Source of the DNA: Cyclina sinensis
Taxonomy: Eukaryota; Mollusca; Bivalvia; Venerida; Veneridae
Length of the DNA: 64,000 bases
Reading direction: 5' to 3'
Assembly (NCBI GenBank): GCA_012932295.1
Contig: JAAONU010000017.1
Coordinates: 372,001 to 436,000 of the forward strand
Positions within the stretch are counted from its first letter, which is position 1, and the number at the start of each line of letters is the position of its first letter. Below the pieces are notes generated by a model, which worked only from the letters and a program-made list of their open reading frames with translations, was not told where the DNA came from and made no database searches. Position numbers and translations under genes: made by a program. Of the stretch, positions 24,701-38,947 are shown in pieces.

Positions 24701-27700
24701 TGCGAGTTAAATATTTTTTTGTTTTTGGTGGTGTTTTCTAAAACTATGTCTTTTTTTTTTTTTTTACAGAAATGCTCATGCAAATATAAATCAACGACTG
24801 CACTATTTTTCAAGCCGCATAAAAGATGTCGGACAAAAAAGTGGTCATTGTCGTAGAATATATTAAGAATACTTTTTTTATAATTTGCAATACTTCCCTT
24901 TTTCAAACAGATGGGATTTTGCTTTTGTCATATAGTGTCCTTTGAGTTCATTTATTTAATTCACTTTACAGATTAAACTTTAAAAAAAATACATTTTGGA
25001 ATATTACGACTTGCCCAGTTTTTTTTTTTTATTCACATTATATTAAAAATTAAAAATGTCTGCTTTTCCAAGAGATAACACGGCGGATAATGAGGGTGAC
25101 ACACGGAATCACAGATTATAGTTTACAAGGATTCTCTTTATATCGTTAAATCTTTTGATCTTCCGTCAGCAGGATAAAAAATAGAGCAATAACTATAAAT
25201 TAAAATTAAATATTTAACATGTAGTCCAAACACTTGCGCCGTGCGGGGTAAACAAATTAAATTCTTATTAAGTGTACAAATACTTTAGAAGCAAACTAGA
25301 CAAAGATTAAGTAAAAAAGGACCCCTTTAATTATTCACAAGATGTAACAATAAACCTATAATCGCTTCTCTGAAACGTTTTGTCATGTGCCAGATAGACG
25401 GATTTTATTGTTTTGTTTCCATGCGTTTTTCATGTTTTATGCAGACGGTGTCCAGGTTTTATTATCAAAGGTTCCATGCCTCATTATTTTAAGAACTTTC
25501 TAAGGACAGAAATGAGAAGACAAACACTTTAAAAAATCTCGAAAATTCTAGATGTATAGAAAAAAAACGAAAACTGATATTTATTTGTAATACGACAACA
25601 TTCTACTTTTAGTTGTCTGCCAAGGGAGACAACAATTCTCTGTCACCTTTTTCACCTTTTTTGTAAATTTTGATTTTGGTACAGAAGGATAAATCAAGAT
25701 AGATATTTTAAAAGTATTTTCAAAACTTGTTCAAATATAAGGCTTTTTTGAGCGTCGAGTGATTATCAAGAAAGGGAGGCAACTCTATTCATTGTAAAAA
25801 AATGTAAATTTCTTTTTTTAATAGTAAATTGCAAAATCTTGGAGATGAAATGTTTCAAAATGTTTTCAGTGATCTTGTAAATATTGCTTTCATATATATG
25901 TAAATGCAAAACTTCCGTTGTAATTCCTATTTAGTACGTTTGTAATTGACAGAACATGTCTTACAATTAAATAAAAATTCTTGCTGAAATATTTTAAAAG
26001 AAAAAAAAAAAGTTGTATCACCACAACTTTACAAAAAAATCATTGAAGCAATTGCTCAGAAAATATGTATGTTGCATTAACGTAGAAATAATTTCATCTG
26101 TTTACCAAACATAGTTTAAAATTTATAGGAATTCCTAAGAAAAAGTGTTAATGTTAACCAATGGACAAATCTTTTGCTACTTTTTAAGTTTTCAAACTTT
26201 TAAGTTTTAGAATAAAAAGCATAAAATATCTTGTCAGTTGGGTGATTATGCAATAACATTTTTGTCAGAGAAATTTTAAAAGAGCGCTACCTTAGTAAAA
26301 TAAAATATATACGTTTGTATTTTTTTGTATAATAATAATAGATATAGATAATGAATGTATTCAATAGTCGAACATTTTGGTTGTTCACTATATATATTAT
26401 CTAGTCTATCGGACGCTAGTGAAGTGTCTGCTACAATTATGTTACTGTAATTTTTATCAAAATAACACAATGGCAAGGATCATAAATTGTGTACTTCCTT
26501 TTAACACTAAAATAGGTTTTCATTTTGAAGAGTCTGAACAGTAGAAGTACAATTATTCTGAACCCTTTCTGAGAGTGTAGCTAAAAAGCTCAAACAAAAA
26601 CTAACATTTTAAATACTTAATAAACTATGAAATATAGGCACAAAAAATCGAAGAAAACAAATTTGCACAATTGCTATTCAGGTTTTCTCATTAAATTAAT
26701 TAAAGGCCACGTTGGGGTATAATACACCTCTTTTAGTGTTTAATATTTCACACAATAAGAATAACTCAAAGATTAATCATATGACTGACAGCCAGAGAAA
26801 TCCATTACTTGTTTATACAGAAAACACTTTATCTTAAATACTATCCATTAAGTGAAGCCCCGATTCTCTAGGTGCAATATATTGTTCCCTTCACCCGGAA
26901 TCTCCAGCGAGTCGCCATGAAACAACTTGAAAAACACTTCTGTGTTTACTAACCATATAACAGACCATCGACGTTACAATTAACAAGTTTTTATCCGTTT
27001 AGTTTTGTCAAGGCAAACAATTGAAGGCATAGGTTTAGCTGAATAAATCTGTTTTTCAACAACCCTTTAACGCATAATGGATCAAACAGTGCTTATTCAT
27101 TCCACACAAGGTAAATCTTGGTAACAATATACCTCGAATAAAAACCATTTAAGTGATATTTATAAAGCATTCAGCTTTCCATTTGCCATCGTGTGTGGTT
27201 AGTATTCTCAAACGTATTTTGATGTTTTAATTTTGTAACATTGCGTTTATTCAAACACAGACCAAAGAGTGGAGTTTGGTCTTTTGGTTGTTAGTCATTA
27301 TTGTGTCAAGCGCCCCCTGTAATAGATATATTGAGACAGGCAGACGAGAGATTTTACCAGCCCACCCGGACACGTTTGATGTAATGGGTTTAAAATAATA
27401 CATCGACTGTACATTTCAAATACAATTATACAAAAAATATGAATTAATAATGACAAAGGCAGGATGAATTGAAAAGTCACGATTTAATTTAATATAGCTC
27501 TTGTATGACGCGGTTATTGAAAAGGTAAAAGCGAACATTAACTAATAAGTACTTGTCTCTCTGAAGTATGTAATTTAAAAAGTTACTGTCTATAGGTAGA
27601 ACTCATAGCAACAACATAACTTTAAAAAAAAGATGAGGATAATTTCGTTGACATTTTTATAACGACTGACTAAAGTACAAATACACAAGGCGTAAATGGT

Positions 27701-30700
27701 TGTGGCATGCTGCATTACACCATTCTACGGCCTTTTTGTTTAAAGGCAGATATTGAGAAGAAAGTCTAGTTATGAATGTAACTGAGTGTATACAGTATCC
27801 ATTGTTGTAGTTATTTTATCATTTTATTATTTTATTTTATATTTTTATGGTGTTTGTTCCTTTTTTATGACTCGCTTAGTATGAGCATTTGACATGGCCC
27901 TGGCAACATTACTTACTGAATGTCTGGTAACATAAACATTAGTACTTTCAGATATCATGTGACCATTATCTAAGAATTCCTAGGAGAACTGTTTTTTTGA
28001 GCTTCTGCTTAGCGCTGTTGCTCAGTTGTTACTTTTGTCAATAATTGTATAATTATAAATTATTTATTCTAATATTACTAAAATGGAATTAATTTATTAT
28101 TTAAAATTAATGCTTTTTTATTGTTTGGGGTTTACTGTAAAAATCTGCTATGTACTTTCTCTGTTTGTTCGTGCGGGCAAGCGTGCAGGCAGGCGTATGT
28201 GTGCGTGCCGTGTGAACATGCATAAGATTGTAGTTGATGTTTAATAATCTTTTCTTTTTTTTTTAATTTAACGGTCGTAACATTTTAGTGAGGTTATTCA
28301 TTAAACAAGCAAAATAATATCAGAACGTATGGAGATATTCATTTACAAATTAAGCATTTTCCGAATAAAATTTCATTTTTTTTTTTCGCAAAGTAAATTT
28401 AAAATCGATTCATGAAGCGTTTAGTGAAGAAGTCGAGAGCAAAATCAGATTAGCGATACAAGCAAACAATGAACAAGGCGACAACCATTGACCCCGTCAC
28501 ATGACACACTCTTCAATTTCTTAAACCTGTCATCGGTCAATTGTTACATGAATAAAATGACCATTAGTGTCACAATTAAGTGACCTCCAATTTAATGCAC
28601 AATTCATTCTGGTTAAATATTCATTTACTGAAAAGGGAAACATATCTGTTTCAATTGGAACGCAGAAATGCAGCATGTAGTCGCTTACGTAACATGTAAT
28701 TGGTTCCCCGCCTCCATATTGAAGACGCTGTAATCAAGTGACAGACAAATCGCCGAGAAATGGCGAGAATCCGCGGGATGTTAACAGGGACCACAGTAGG
28801 ACGGGAAGTTATCACATAAAACATCGGTTTCAGCTCTTTAATTTCCAAAAGCAGATTTCGGTAATGAATTTTTAATCGGGAAAGCATTTTTAAGAAAAGA
28901 GAAAAGAAATACTTGTTTTTTCCTGCAAATTCAAACGAGAGGTATTTAATTTGATTTGGACAATTTCTTCAAGGAGAAGTGGATTCTTTTTACAGTGCAA
29001 AACAAAAGAACGGGAAAGTTAGAATTTTACATGGTTTATGTCATAGGATTGTCGTATAGACTTAGAAACAGTTCTTTTTACCATCGGGACATCATCGGGA
29101 CAATAAAATGTCTCTTTAATGGCCAGATTTAGCAGACGACTGCTCGCCTTCATAAAAACTTTTTTTGAAGGGCATAAAACAGAGGAGGGTAAAAAAACAT
29201 TAGCGTTACATAGCAAACAGGAAACAAAGTACACCTAATCAACACATGTTTGAAAATGACCGTTTGTTTTGTTTGTCCACTGTTTAGGAACGACATATGT
29301 GAGATACATTATCAGTTTCATAGAGGATGAGTATCACTAGAAAACCAGGAATAAATTGCCGACACTAAGACAACACCCTTGTTTATTAAGCGCTTACCTC
29401 TTAAAGAACAACAATGAACTAATACACCCACGACTCCCTTTGGTTTTAATATGTAGACACACGCTCCTTTTATGCAGTCGATGAACTTTGTGAATAGTAC
29501 AGGACTTGAGTACTATGTAATGCTCGGCTACTGTAACATAACCCGCTGATCAGATCCCAGCCTCGTCAGGGTAGTGAGTACGAGCTACATGCAGAGCAGT
29601 CGATAGGACGCACAAAATCTAAAGAACTGATTCGTGTTTAAAACAGAATAATGTTTAGTGAAGATAAGATTGCTGTTGTTGTTGTTGTTGTTTTTGTTGT
29701 TATCAGCATCTTTTTATTCATTCATTCCCTCGTTCGTTCACTCATTCTTACATTCATTCACTCACATTTTTAGATTCAACTCGTAAATGCCGTCAGGCAT
29801 AGATTATTGAGAATGTTGTTCATACCCTCTGTAACATGGTCGTGTATCAAAAACAACTCTTTTCTAACACATATTTATATTCTTTTGTCACGCAAGTTTT
29901 GCATCGCGAAAACTAATATCACAGGTGCTTACATGGAATAAAACTGTGTTTTTAATTAGTTTTAACGGTGCCTAATTCTCTCATTTTCACAGAATCGTAA
30001 ATGTTTATCTAATAGCTTTGCTGGGTTTTTCAGCACGTTTCTAATCAATTACATCCTATCATTCACTTTGTATCAGAGAGTAGCATCTCATTTGGTGGAA
30101 TTTGAAAGAAACAATCTTAATTAACAGCGTCTAGCTAATTACATTTCCATTACAATGTCTAACTACGGGGATTACCTGTCACGATTCATACGTACGATTT
30201 GAAGTAACGAGAATCATTTTGTCCATATACAGACAAAACACGTCTGTTTTAAATAATATTAGAAGTAAATTTGCATCATAAAACTTCGTAAACGGACTAA
30301 GATAGAAGCATTGATTTTTTGTCGTATATGAGATTTAATCAGACCAAGTCGCTTTGATAATATAGGACTGATGAGTTTTACACAGTTTGCTTGGAAGTTA
30401 TTAGTTTTATTTTATCAATTCAATCTTTTACTGTTCTTTTTTAGTAAATGACAGACTTTCGATATGAAATTTTTGTTTTGTTATAAAATATAAGTTAAAG
30501 TTTTGTTTACTTCGGTCGAACTAAATATACGAACCAAGCCTGTTAAGACATTTTCGGACCTTTACAAAAACAGCCATATTAATTACTTTAAGGGCTTTAT
30601 CATCTGCTGTTTGTCGAATGGTATGCTTCTGTCTTGCACCATTTTAGGTCTAAAATTCGAATATAGATATAAGAAAAGTGAGTGTTCGAACGTTCCTTGA

Positions 30701-33700
30701 ACGACACTAGTTTAGTACAATATATAAAGCTTTCGCATAAAGTTTTTTTCTGGGAGCTTCTAGGTGATTCTTCTGTTGTCATCAATATCCCTTTCAAATC
30801 TTTTATGAAGTACCTTAATCCTTCTTTATATTTGGCGGTCAGGAGAAATATTTTACTTTTTTGTCAACGAACACTTTCTTACTATTTGTTGTTGTTGTTG
30901 TTGTTGTTGTTGTTATAGTGGTTACTGATTTCGTGTGACGTAATTGTACCAAAAAAGTTAACACAATTGCCAAATACAAACCATTTAAGGTGCAGCGAAG
31001 AAGTCAAAAATGTCGGGTACAAATTTCAAATGAAAATCCTGCCTTTTGTTACAGGAAGTTTACGCGGTGCTCTACGGTCAAACAGGTCAATCGCAGACAC
31101 GCATGCGCAATCGCGGAATTCACCTGAACGGTACTGGATTTTTAGACAACTTTTTCAAAAGAACCTGAAAACTGCACTCTAAACAAACTGAAAACATCGG
31201 TTACTTTCCTTATAGCACAACCTGGCCGAGTGAAAATGACAGATGGAGAGGACAAAAGTGAATCTAAGAACAAGTCAAAGACATAAAAAATAGTTTAAGT
31301 CTTTGAACAAGTGAATGGGGTTGCTGAACTTTCTTTAAGGGACAACGCCTTTGTTTTGAACGTGTATGTTAATTTCATGTAGGGGCTGGTTTAGATGGGT
31401 TTATTCAATTTATCCTAAAATTTTAACTGCGTAGTATGATAAATCTGATTGTTCTTCGTTTCGTTTATTAGATATCACCCTTTCAAAGGCGTTTATTTGA
31501 AGTGATAGTATTTTAACTAACTGTCGAAAATCAAATTGACTTGTTGACTCAAATTGACAAATGACGCACATTCACGTTATTCGCACGTGTTCGTGCGTGG
31601 AACTAATGCAAACTCGCAAATAAAGCTAACAATATTTGATTAATTTACCGTCAAATATTTACTGTGATATTAGCAAAGAAATCCGCTTAGAACCAGTGAT
31701 TCCTGACCTGTCACAAAGATGAAATTTATCAAAGACAAAACTCACAATAACCGTATTAACAATTCATGATTTGAAATTACCAGTACTTAAAGATGTTAAA
31801 TTAAAGGTAACTGATGGAAGTATTGTTTTAGTATTAACCTGTGATGGAATGTGATAGAAAATATCTGGATACATCTGCAGACTGCCAGGCGAGCGCACGC
31901 AATTTAAATGTCACATTTTTCCATGAAGTTAACTGAACTGAAAAAAAATCTATACAAATTAATTTGATATTGTAATCTAAGATGTCAAAAATTATATTAG
32001 AAATTTCAGCTGTAAGCGGTCACATCCTGGTAAACGTGAAACCCGCGAGAGCTTGAGATATCCTGGCCGAAACTTAGACAAGAAACTGTAGGTGTTTTTT
32101 TTATTTTTATTTTATTTTTTTATTTTTTTTGAAGCCAGAGGGTTTAGCTGAAATTTTCATCCAAGGGTAGTTACAACTTCCAAATGTGTCAACTGCACAA
32201 ATTGTAATTTTCTTGAAGTCTTATGTATAGAAAAACTTTAGCGCTTACAGGCTGGAACTAGACACATGTGAAAGTATTATCATTTATTTTTATTATTTTT
32301 TATCTTTTTGTTTATAGTAACAGTATACTAAATTATTTATACTCAATTATTTTGGAACCGGAAGACTACGAGACAAAAATGATATAATTCAGAAATACGG
32401 AAGATTTCCAGTAAACGTGAAATAATTTAATAAAAATATGTTAATTAAAAAAATGTGTAACTAGTAAGATTAAAAACGAATTAGAAACAAGGTTATTTAT
32501 ATGACAAAACATGCACAAGAAACTCATTAAGATAATCTTAAGAAGTCTTTTTTTGAGACCCAGGAGTCCATCTAATTACCGGAAAACAGTAGAGAGAATT
32601 CGTTAAGAATGTTCCAGCTGACATCAGACAATTTCTCCTTTTAAACGATAATGGTGATTATTTGGTGTCTGATGAAGAAATAACAGACATTCGACGATTC
32701 ATCTGCTGAACATCCGTTTTTCACATCCAAATTTAACTCATCCATATGTGTACAAAATATCGCCGATGTTATTTTAAAGAATTAGTTTTAAACAAAACAA
32801 GTGGATTAAACAAGTAAGCCATCAAGTGCTCATAGAAACGTTCAGATCAGTTAATCTTCCTTATAGAATTATAGAATATAGACCTGTCCTTCACAATTAA
32901 GTTCTTATCCGAACTGTTTTTTTTTTTGTTTTTTTTTGTTGTTGTTGTTTTTTGTTTTTGTTTTTTTTAACGCTGCCCTCCATATTAAAAAGGGAGACTC
33001 GTCTTTGTGTAATCGAGCCCCGATACTGAACATTACCATTTATATGAGAACGTTGGCAGTTCCTTACGGAAAATGGGGGATCGGTGAAGAGGTCCCTATA
33101 CCAGCAACGATGGTTAGATAAACTGTTAACCTTATACCATTATGACTGTTAAACGGTGGGTGTTAAACTTAGTTAAACCAATTACTAAGCAGGATCGTGG
33201 CTATCTCTCAATTTACAGACCCATATAGCTACTCGTTTTCAAGAAAAGGTTGTTGAGCATACATTTTTAAAAAAAAACTGAATTCAGATCTGGCAAAATT
33301 AATGGTTGGCTAATTTTGATTCTTCCTAAACGGATGCAGTAGCCTCTTTATCAGCCTTTTTTCAGATAATCACATATCGTTCAACTTTAGAAATCTCATG
33401 TTAATTGTTCAGTTTGTAAGAATCAATTTCTTCGAAAAACTCGTATACATGGTACTGTATCAAGGGATGTTGGGCGCTGCACAGCAAAGTCTAGATTTTC
33501 GAAATGTATTCAGTAAAGTTGAACGCTAAACAAAAAACGAAAATAAAAAATAACATATTTATCTCTTAGAAGTGGCTGCCTCTATCGTTATATTTTGCAG
33601 TACAATTCAGTAATAAATTATGGCTTGTAGTTTGGTATTTAGGTTTCTATATTTGAAGCCTCAGCTAGATGCTATAGAAGTGTTATTTTGAAAGCAGATC

Positions 33701-34379
33701 TGAATCCACAACTACAATTCAGAAATCAATTTTCAAATGCACATTTGAAACCCTAGCCACAAATCAAAAATGAATTTTCAAATGCACATTTGAATCCAAA
33801 ACTACCAACTACAAGTCAAATTCACAGACTTTGTTTAAACGTGAAAATACATGTTTGTTAGGTGGAGGGATGGGGGTACTTTGCACCATGTTCTATAAAC
33901 ACTAACAAAAAGCCTCTAATAATCATTAACAGACAATCCTGCAAAGGCCACACGTGAGTTTTTAGATATTTTGAAATGGAAGAATATTATAATTAACACG
34001 TTAAGAGTATTCGCACCTGAACCATCGCTCCTGGAGACTTCGAGAAATGAAAATGATGAAATACTCGTAGTATACATATTAATTAGATTGCAATTTTTCA
34101 ATAACTATCATTAAAATTATATTCAACTTATGCTAATACAAGTTGATTCTCAGTTTGTAAACTGTTGACAATATCTCTCGTATTCGATATATTACCTGAA
34201 AATCTCCATGATCAACATGGCTTTTACGTGCAATTTTGATATGTCGTGATTTTATGAAATTAGAAATCAAAAGATGAAGATATTCTATCAGAGCAAGACT
34301 GGCGAAGTCAGCAGCTTGGCGAATAAACAGAAACATATAAAACAAATCATATTTGTCGTAAAATTTGGTATATCTTAGT
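18790..34379. other. 15.6-kb gene-poor stretch
   Basis: I see no exon series, RNA gene or complete mobile element here. It contains a SINE fragment (22880-22992), a lone terminal repeat resembling the 44.9-kb MITE (20155-20180), short GTT microsatellites (for example 30885-30915) and AT-rich unique sequence. Two islands of more even composition stand out, near 26870-26960 and 28480-28900. These could be conserved regulatory DNA, but this cannot be tested here. Confidence 0.5.
22880..22992 (-). repeat. SINE family B fragment
   Basis: The reverse complement contains box B GCTGGTTCGAATCCC and the characteristic AGCATGAGTACTCG-like tail. It matches 50545-50712. Confidence 0.65.
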
Positions 34380-35460
34380 ATTATCGGATTGGTCGTTTTC
34401 ATATAGATCGTTATTTTTCATCATTTATATTTTCATACAGGTCGTAATATCGCACTTAATCTTTTTTCATATCGGTCGTAATTTCACACTGGTCGTGTGT
34501 TAATACAGATCGCAATTTCACGCTGGTCGTATGTTAATACAGTTCGTAATTTCAGACTGGTCGTATATTAATACCGATCGTAATATATTACATTGGTCGT
34601 ATTTTCCTTCTGGTCGTTATAATTATAGCTTTTGTCTTTTTAGACGTAATATATACCTTTGGTCGTACTTTTCTATAGGTCGTAATAAAGCTATGATCGT
34701 ATTGTCATACATGTTGTGATATCGCACTGGTCGTACTTTATACAGGTCGTTATATCGCACTGGACGTACTTTATACAGGTCGTTATATCGCACTGGTCGT
34801 ACTTTATACAGGTCGTTATATCGCACTGGTCGTACTTTATACAGGTCGTTATATCGCACTGGACGTACTTTATACAGGTCGTTATATCGCACTGGTCGTA
34901 CTTTATACAGGTCGTCATATCCCACTGGTCGTACTTTATACAGGTCGTTATATCGCACTGGTCGTACTTTATACAGGTCGTCATATCGCACTGGACGTAC
35001 TTTATACAGGTCGTCATATCGCACTGGACGTACTTTATACAGGTCGTCATATCGCACTGGTCGTACTTTATACAGGTCGTCATATCGCACTGGACGTACT
35101 TTATACAGGTCGTCATATCGCACTGGTCGTACTTTATACAGGTCGTTATATCGCACTGGACGTACTTTATACAGGTCGTCATATCGCACTGGACGTACTT
35201 TATACAGGTCGTTATATCGCACTGGTCGTACTTTATACAGGTCGTTATATCGCACTGGTCGTACTTTATACAGGTCGTTATATCGCACTGGTCGTACTTT
35301 ATACAGGTCGTTATATCGCACTGGTCGTACTTTATACAGGTCGTTATATCGCACTGGACGTACTTTATACAGGTCGTCATATCGCACTGGTCGTACTTTA
35401 TACAGGTCGTCATATCGCACTTGACGTAGTGTATACCTGTCATAATAAAGCTTGATCATA
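34380..35460 (+). repeat. 33-bp minisatellite (CACTGGTCGTACTTTATACA core)
   Basis: The unit is 33 bp. It is homogeneous from 34715 to 35430 (about 22 copies) and degenerate from 34380 to 34715 and again after 35430. As the unit is eleven codons with no stop, frames of 305 codons on minus and 237 on plus stay open. Neither shows codon-biased change, and the degenerate edge extends past the frames. Confidence 0.95.
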
Positions 35461-35599
35461 ACATACACTGGTGGTCTATATATAACAGCAGCAGACGATA
35501 AACCGTCCATATGGTTTATAAGAACATTAAGAAATAACATATTATCAAAGTTGGTGGAATAATTGGCTGCCTAAAAAGAAAATTTTGCTTGTCATATAT

Positions 35600-35760
35600 T
35601 GCGATCATGGCGCATTTGTTCCGTGACATTTAATTTAGCACGGAACAATTTTTCTGCTGTTTCCGGCTCAAACGAATATAGCACAATATGTACACTTCCG
35701 GTGCACGAGACAAACTGATTGTAAACTCTCCGGTCGCCATTTGCAATCGTTACAATTGAA
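35600..35760 (-). promoter_or_regulatory. Promoter-like segment with ETS and YY1-type motifs
   Basis: On the minus strand, AAATGGCGACC matches the YY1 consensus, and 40 bp further ACCGGAAGTG matches the ETS/GABP consensus. These commonly mark housekeeping start sites. A perfect inverted repeat TTGTTCCGTG/CACGGAACAA lies downstream, about 35618-35650. A frame of 72 codons with a hydrophobic start overlaps but lacks an ATG. No downstream gene is recognised, so this may be chance. Confidence 0.25.
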
Positions 35761-37855
35761 AAAGAAATAAAAAGATACAAGAAATGCTCACTAATGATTT
35801 TATATCGCAATTAGATATCTCCGAGTCACGCATGCAGAAGGGAATTTCAATGAAAAAAATTTCTTCACGACAAGGACCATTAGAAATGCTCTTATATAAT
35901 GGCGTTATCATCCACGTGAGGTATTTAGATGGTCAAATGATCTGTACACGGCTACGTTTAACGTATCTATGTTCAGAAAAAGTCGTTAAACTTATTCACC
36001 TTTATTCAGTTTTAGTAAGTTGTGAAATTACCGACGTCATTCGCGGTTTTTAAGGAGAAGACCTGACCCTTTTGTCTGTCTTAGTTATCTAAGGTTCCTG
36101 AACTAAGTTCCAACCACTGCTCAAATTACAGAAAGACGTCCAAGTTGAAGCCTGTACATTCTGTGTACAACATACGGAATAAATTCTTTCTCTTGGCAAT
36201 TTCATTAGGAAGACAATATAAGGAACAAATAAAGTAATGGTTTCCTTTCTTTCATTTTTACAAATAAATATAATTGAATATAACTAATCATCCAATGTAA
36301 CCTAGCAACGACTAAACACACTCGAAAAAAAAATATTATTTGTTGTTATTGTTATTGTTATCTTGATTTCGTTGGTAGTTTTGTTCTTGTGTTGCTGCTG
36401 GTTTTGCTGCTGGTTCTGCTGCTGGTGGTGTTGCTGCTACTTGAGTCTTTTACATTGCTGTAGGAAAGAAAAAATGTAAAAGCTTCTGTTTACTTTATTT
36501 TAGGTACACCTTCATTTAAACTTACGTACAGTTTATGTTTCTGTAAGAGAACAAAATTAACCGAAAAAATATGCTAAGCAAACGCACTGCTACATTTCAT
36601 CTTGCGAAAGCATTTGACAGAATCAGATGGAATTTTTTAACCATGCGCTCCCTTGATAACTTAAACAGCAACAAGATACAAGGCGATTTGAAATTTTCCA
36701 TTTAGTGTCAAACCGACTACTTCTTGTGATAAAAAACAACTCTCACCATGACAGTGCTAAAATTCTTGCTAATATATATGACAGTATTTTTCTTCTCACG
36801 GTTAAGGTTATTGACGCACTTGTTCCTAACATTTAATACCAAAACACCTCCTTTACATTTTTTATAACTTTTCTACACTTTATTCCTGACTACCACGGAA
36901 CCAAAACCATTCGGAATGTCTCAGTTACATGAACGCCACCTGGGATCTGTTTTGATGATACAGCGAAAATAAAAATCTTGTATGTTTCGACAGTAGAGAA
37001 ACAATGGGGAGATACCTCCACGGGGAAACATTATACCAATTATCACTTACAAAAAGTGTCGACAAACTTCCAAATAAATTAACCGGTGCTAGAAAACAAA
37101 ACAATGATCAATATTTGCACATTATACCCTAAATTGTCAAAATTATGGAGGTCTTTTCTTCCTAAGGTAGAACTCAATCCATCAAACTGTCCAAGAGCGT
37201 CGCGAGGAAAACTCATTAGTTCATTTGTTTTGCGGCGTTCACACCAGAGGAGGAAAATAATCGGATTAAGGGACGTTTTGTAGACGCTCTCATAACACCA
37301 TTAGGACAAAACAAGACATTGTTTGCCAATATGAGTATTAGTTTCATTCCCCTAAGTGAGGGCTAAACAGTTTATAAATTCTGCACAATCTAATTAAAGG
37401 GTTGCGGATTTACACCCGTTACGTACCGCTATAATGAAACGATAATCAACTTCATAACTGTGGTGTTAAACCTTAATAAACTTGCAAACGATAATTAAAT
37501 CAAAGACGTTTAATATTTCACCGTTAGGAAAATGTATGGCATTTTCTAGCCGTATTTTCAACACGTTGGCATATCAGATTGCAAGGAGGACTAGAGGGCA
37601 CCTAGTTTCTCATAGAAAAACACACAAAGGAAGCGTCACAGTTGTCTGGAACGATCATAACAAAGAGTTTCCGAATATTAAGACCGAGACAGTGCGTCTG
37701 AAACTGTGTGACAGTAAGGTCTATGTTCGAATTCGGGTTAAAACGGAAATAACTTGAAACAGTAGTCATTTAAGTAAAAAGAAAATCTGACGTGGCGAAA
37801 TTTCTATTAAAAATAAGTTTATGTTTAAAAACTATAAAAACTCGTAACAAGATAA

Positions 37856-38947
37856 GGCCATACCAAATCGTTCTTTCGTTTAGCGTCCGCGGACGGATAG
37901 GTTTGAGCTTCTGTGGTAGGAAAAAAAAACAACATTGTTTTCTCTTACGACCTTACTGTACAAAGTATTAAATGTTCTCCGGTATGTTTGAGAATTTATA
38001 CGTGACTAGTGTTGTTACCTCCCTTACATCATTACCCCATTTTGTATTTATTGAGATGGTAAAGAAGTTCCATGCGTGCTTAAAGGTGTAGCGACGTCAG
38101 AAGAGTTTAGTTTCTGGTCAGTTATAATAAGATTTTAATATCTTTGATTGTTTTTCAAGGTAATAGCAAGTAAATGATTGTTTTATGTAAATTTCATGCG
38201 TTGAAGTATTTGTTATTTGTTTTGCTATCAGTCGAATTTCTCAAGTGTAGTGTATACGCGGCTGCAGCAAGAATTTGTTGATGAAGTTTAATGTAATTTA
38301 AATAGGTAGAGTCGAAAGACATTATTTATGACGTTTTGTTAGTAGTTCACTAAGCAGATATTCCTTTTGTAACATTTTTGCTGAGAATTCTTCTATCATA
38401 AGGGCACCAAATTCATTTTGAAGTATTTCAAAAAATTGTGTTATCTTTGCATTGAAGCCAACAGACACTCAGACAAAACAGATAGAGAAAAACAAATACC
38501 AGTAAAAATGATATTTTGGTGTTCAGTATTAAATGTTGAAGAAGTGTTTACTTTTGTAATTTTTTACAGTGATACCTCATTTGGATTTTAGTGCCATAGT
38601 ATGGAAGGACCTGTCTAATAACATGATGTGCATCAGTTCAGTTTTATAGATTGTTGAAATTGAGTTGATATTGACAAGTTGACTCCAAATATAGACTCAA
38701 TTGTAAAATTACCTATGCAGAAATATATTTTCAGTTGAATTTATAGGTGGTTTGATTGAAATTTTTTTAAGAAATGCATTAAACGTCTCTACAAAGTGGA
38801 ATATGAAACTTGATAATTATATCCTGGTGTAGATACTAGTCAGTATGACTTGTTTATTTTTTGGGGCTTCGTTTGTGTTTTCAGGATAGCTAGATAGGTT
38901 TTTGAACGTAGGGTGGACGCTAAACGAAAAAACAATTTGGTATGGCC
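37856..38947. mobile_element. Non-autonomous PIF/Harbinger-like element
   Basis: Terminal inverted repeats of about 33 bp (GGCCATACCAAATCGTTCTT outer part) match with two mismatches at 37856-37888 and 38915-38947. Both ends are flanked by TAA, a 3-bp target duplication of the kind used by PIF/Harbinger transposases. The 1.1-kb interior has no transposase-like frame, so it would depend on a partner elsewhere. Confidence 0.7.

Noticed and set aside
34623..35540. 305-codon minus-strand frame with an 11-residue repeat
   Set aside because: Period 33 is a multiple of three. The complementary strand is equally open and the degenerate array continues outside the frame.
35592..35810. Secreted protein of 72 residues on the minus strand
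   Set aside because: The frame begins at TTG without an ATG, and no splice partner or known family is seen.
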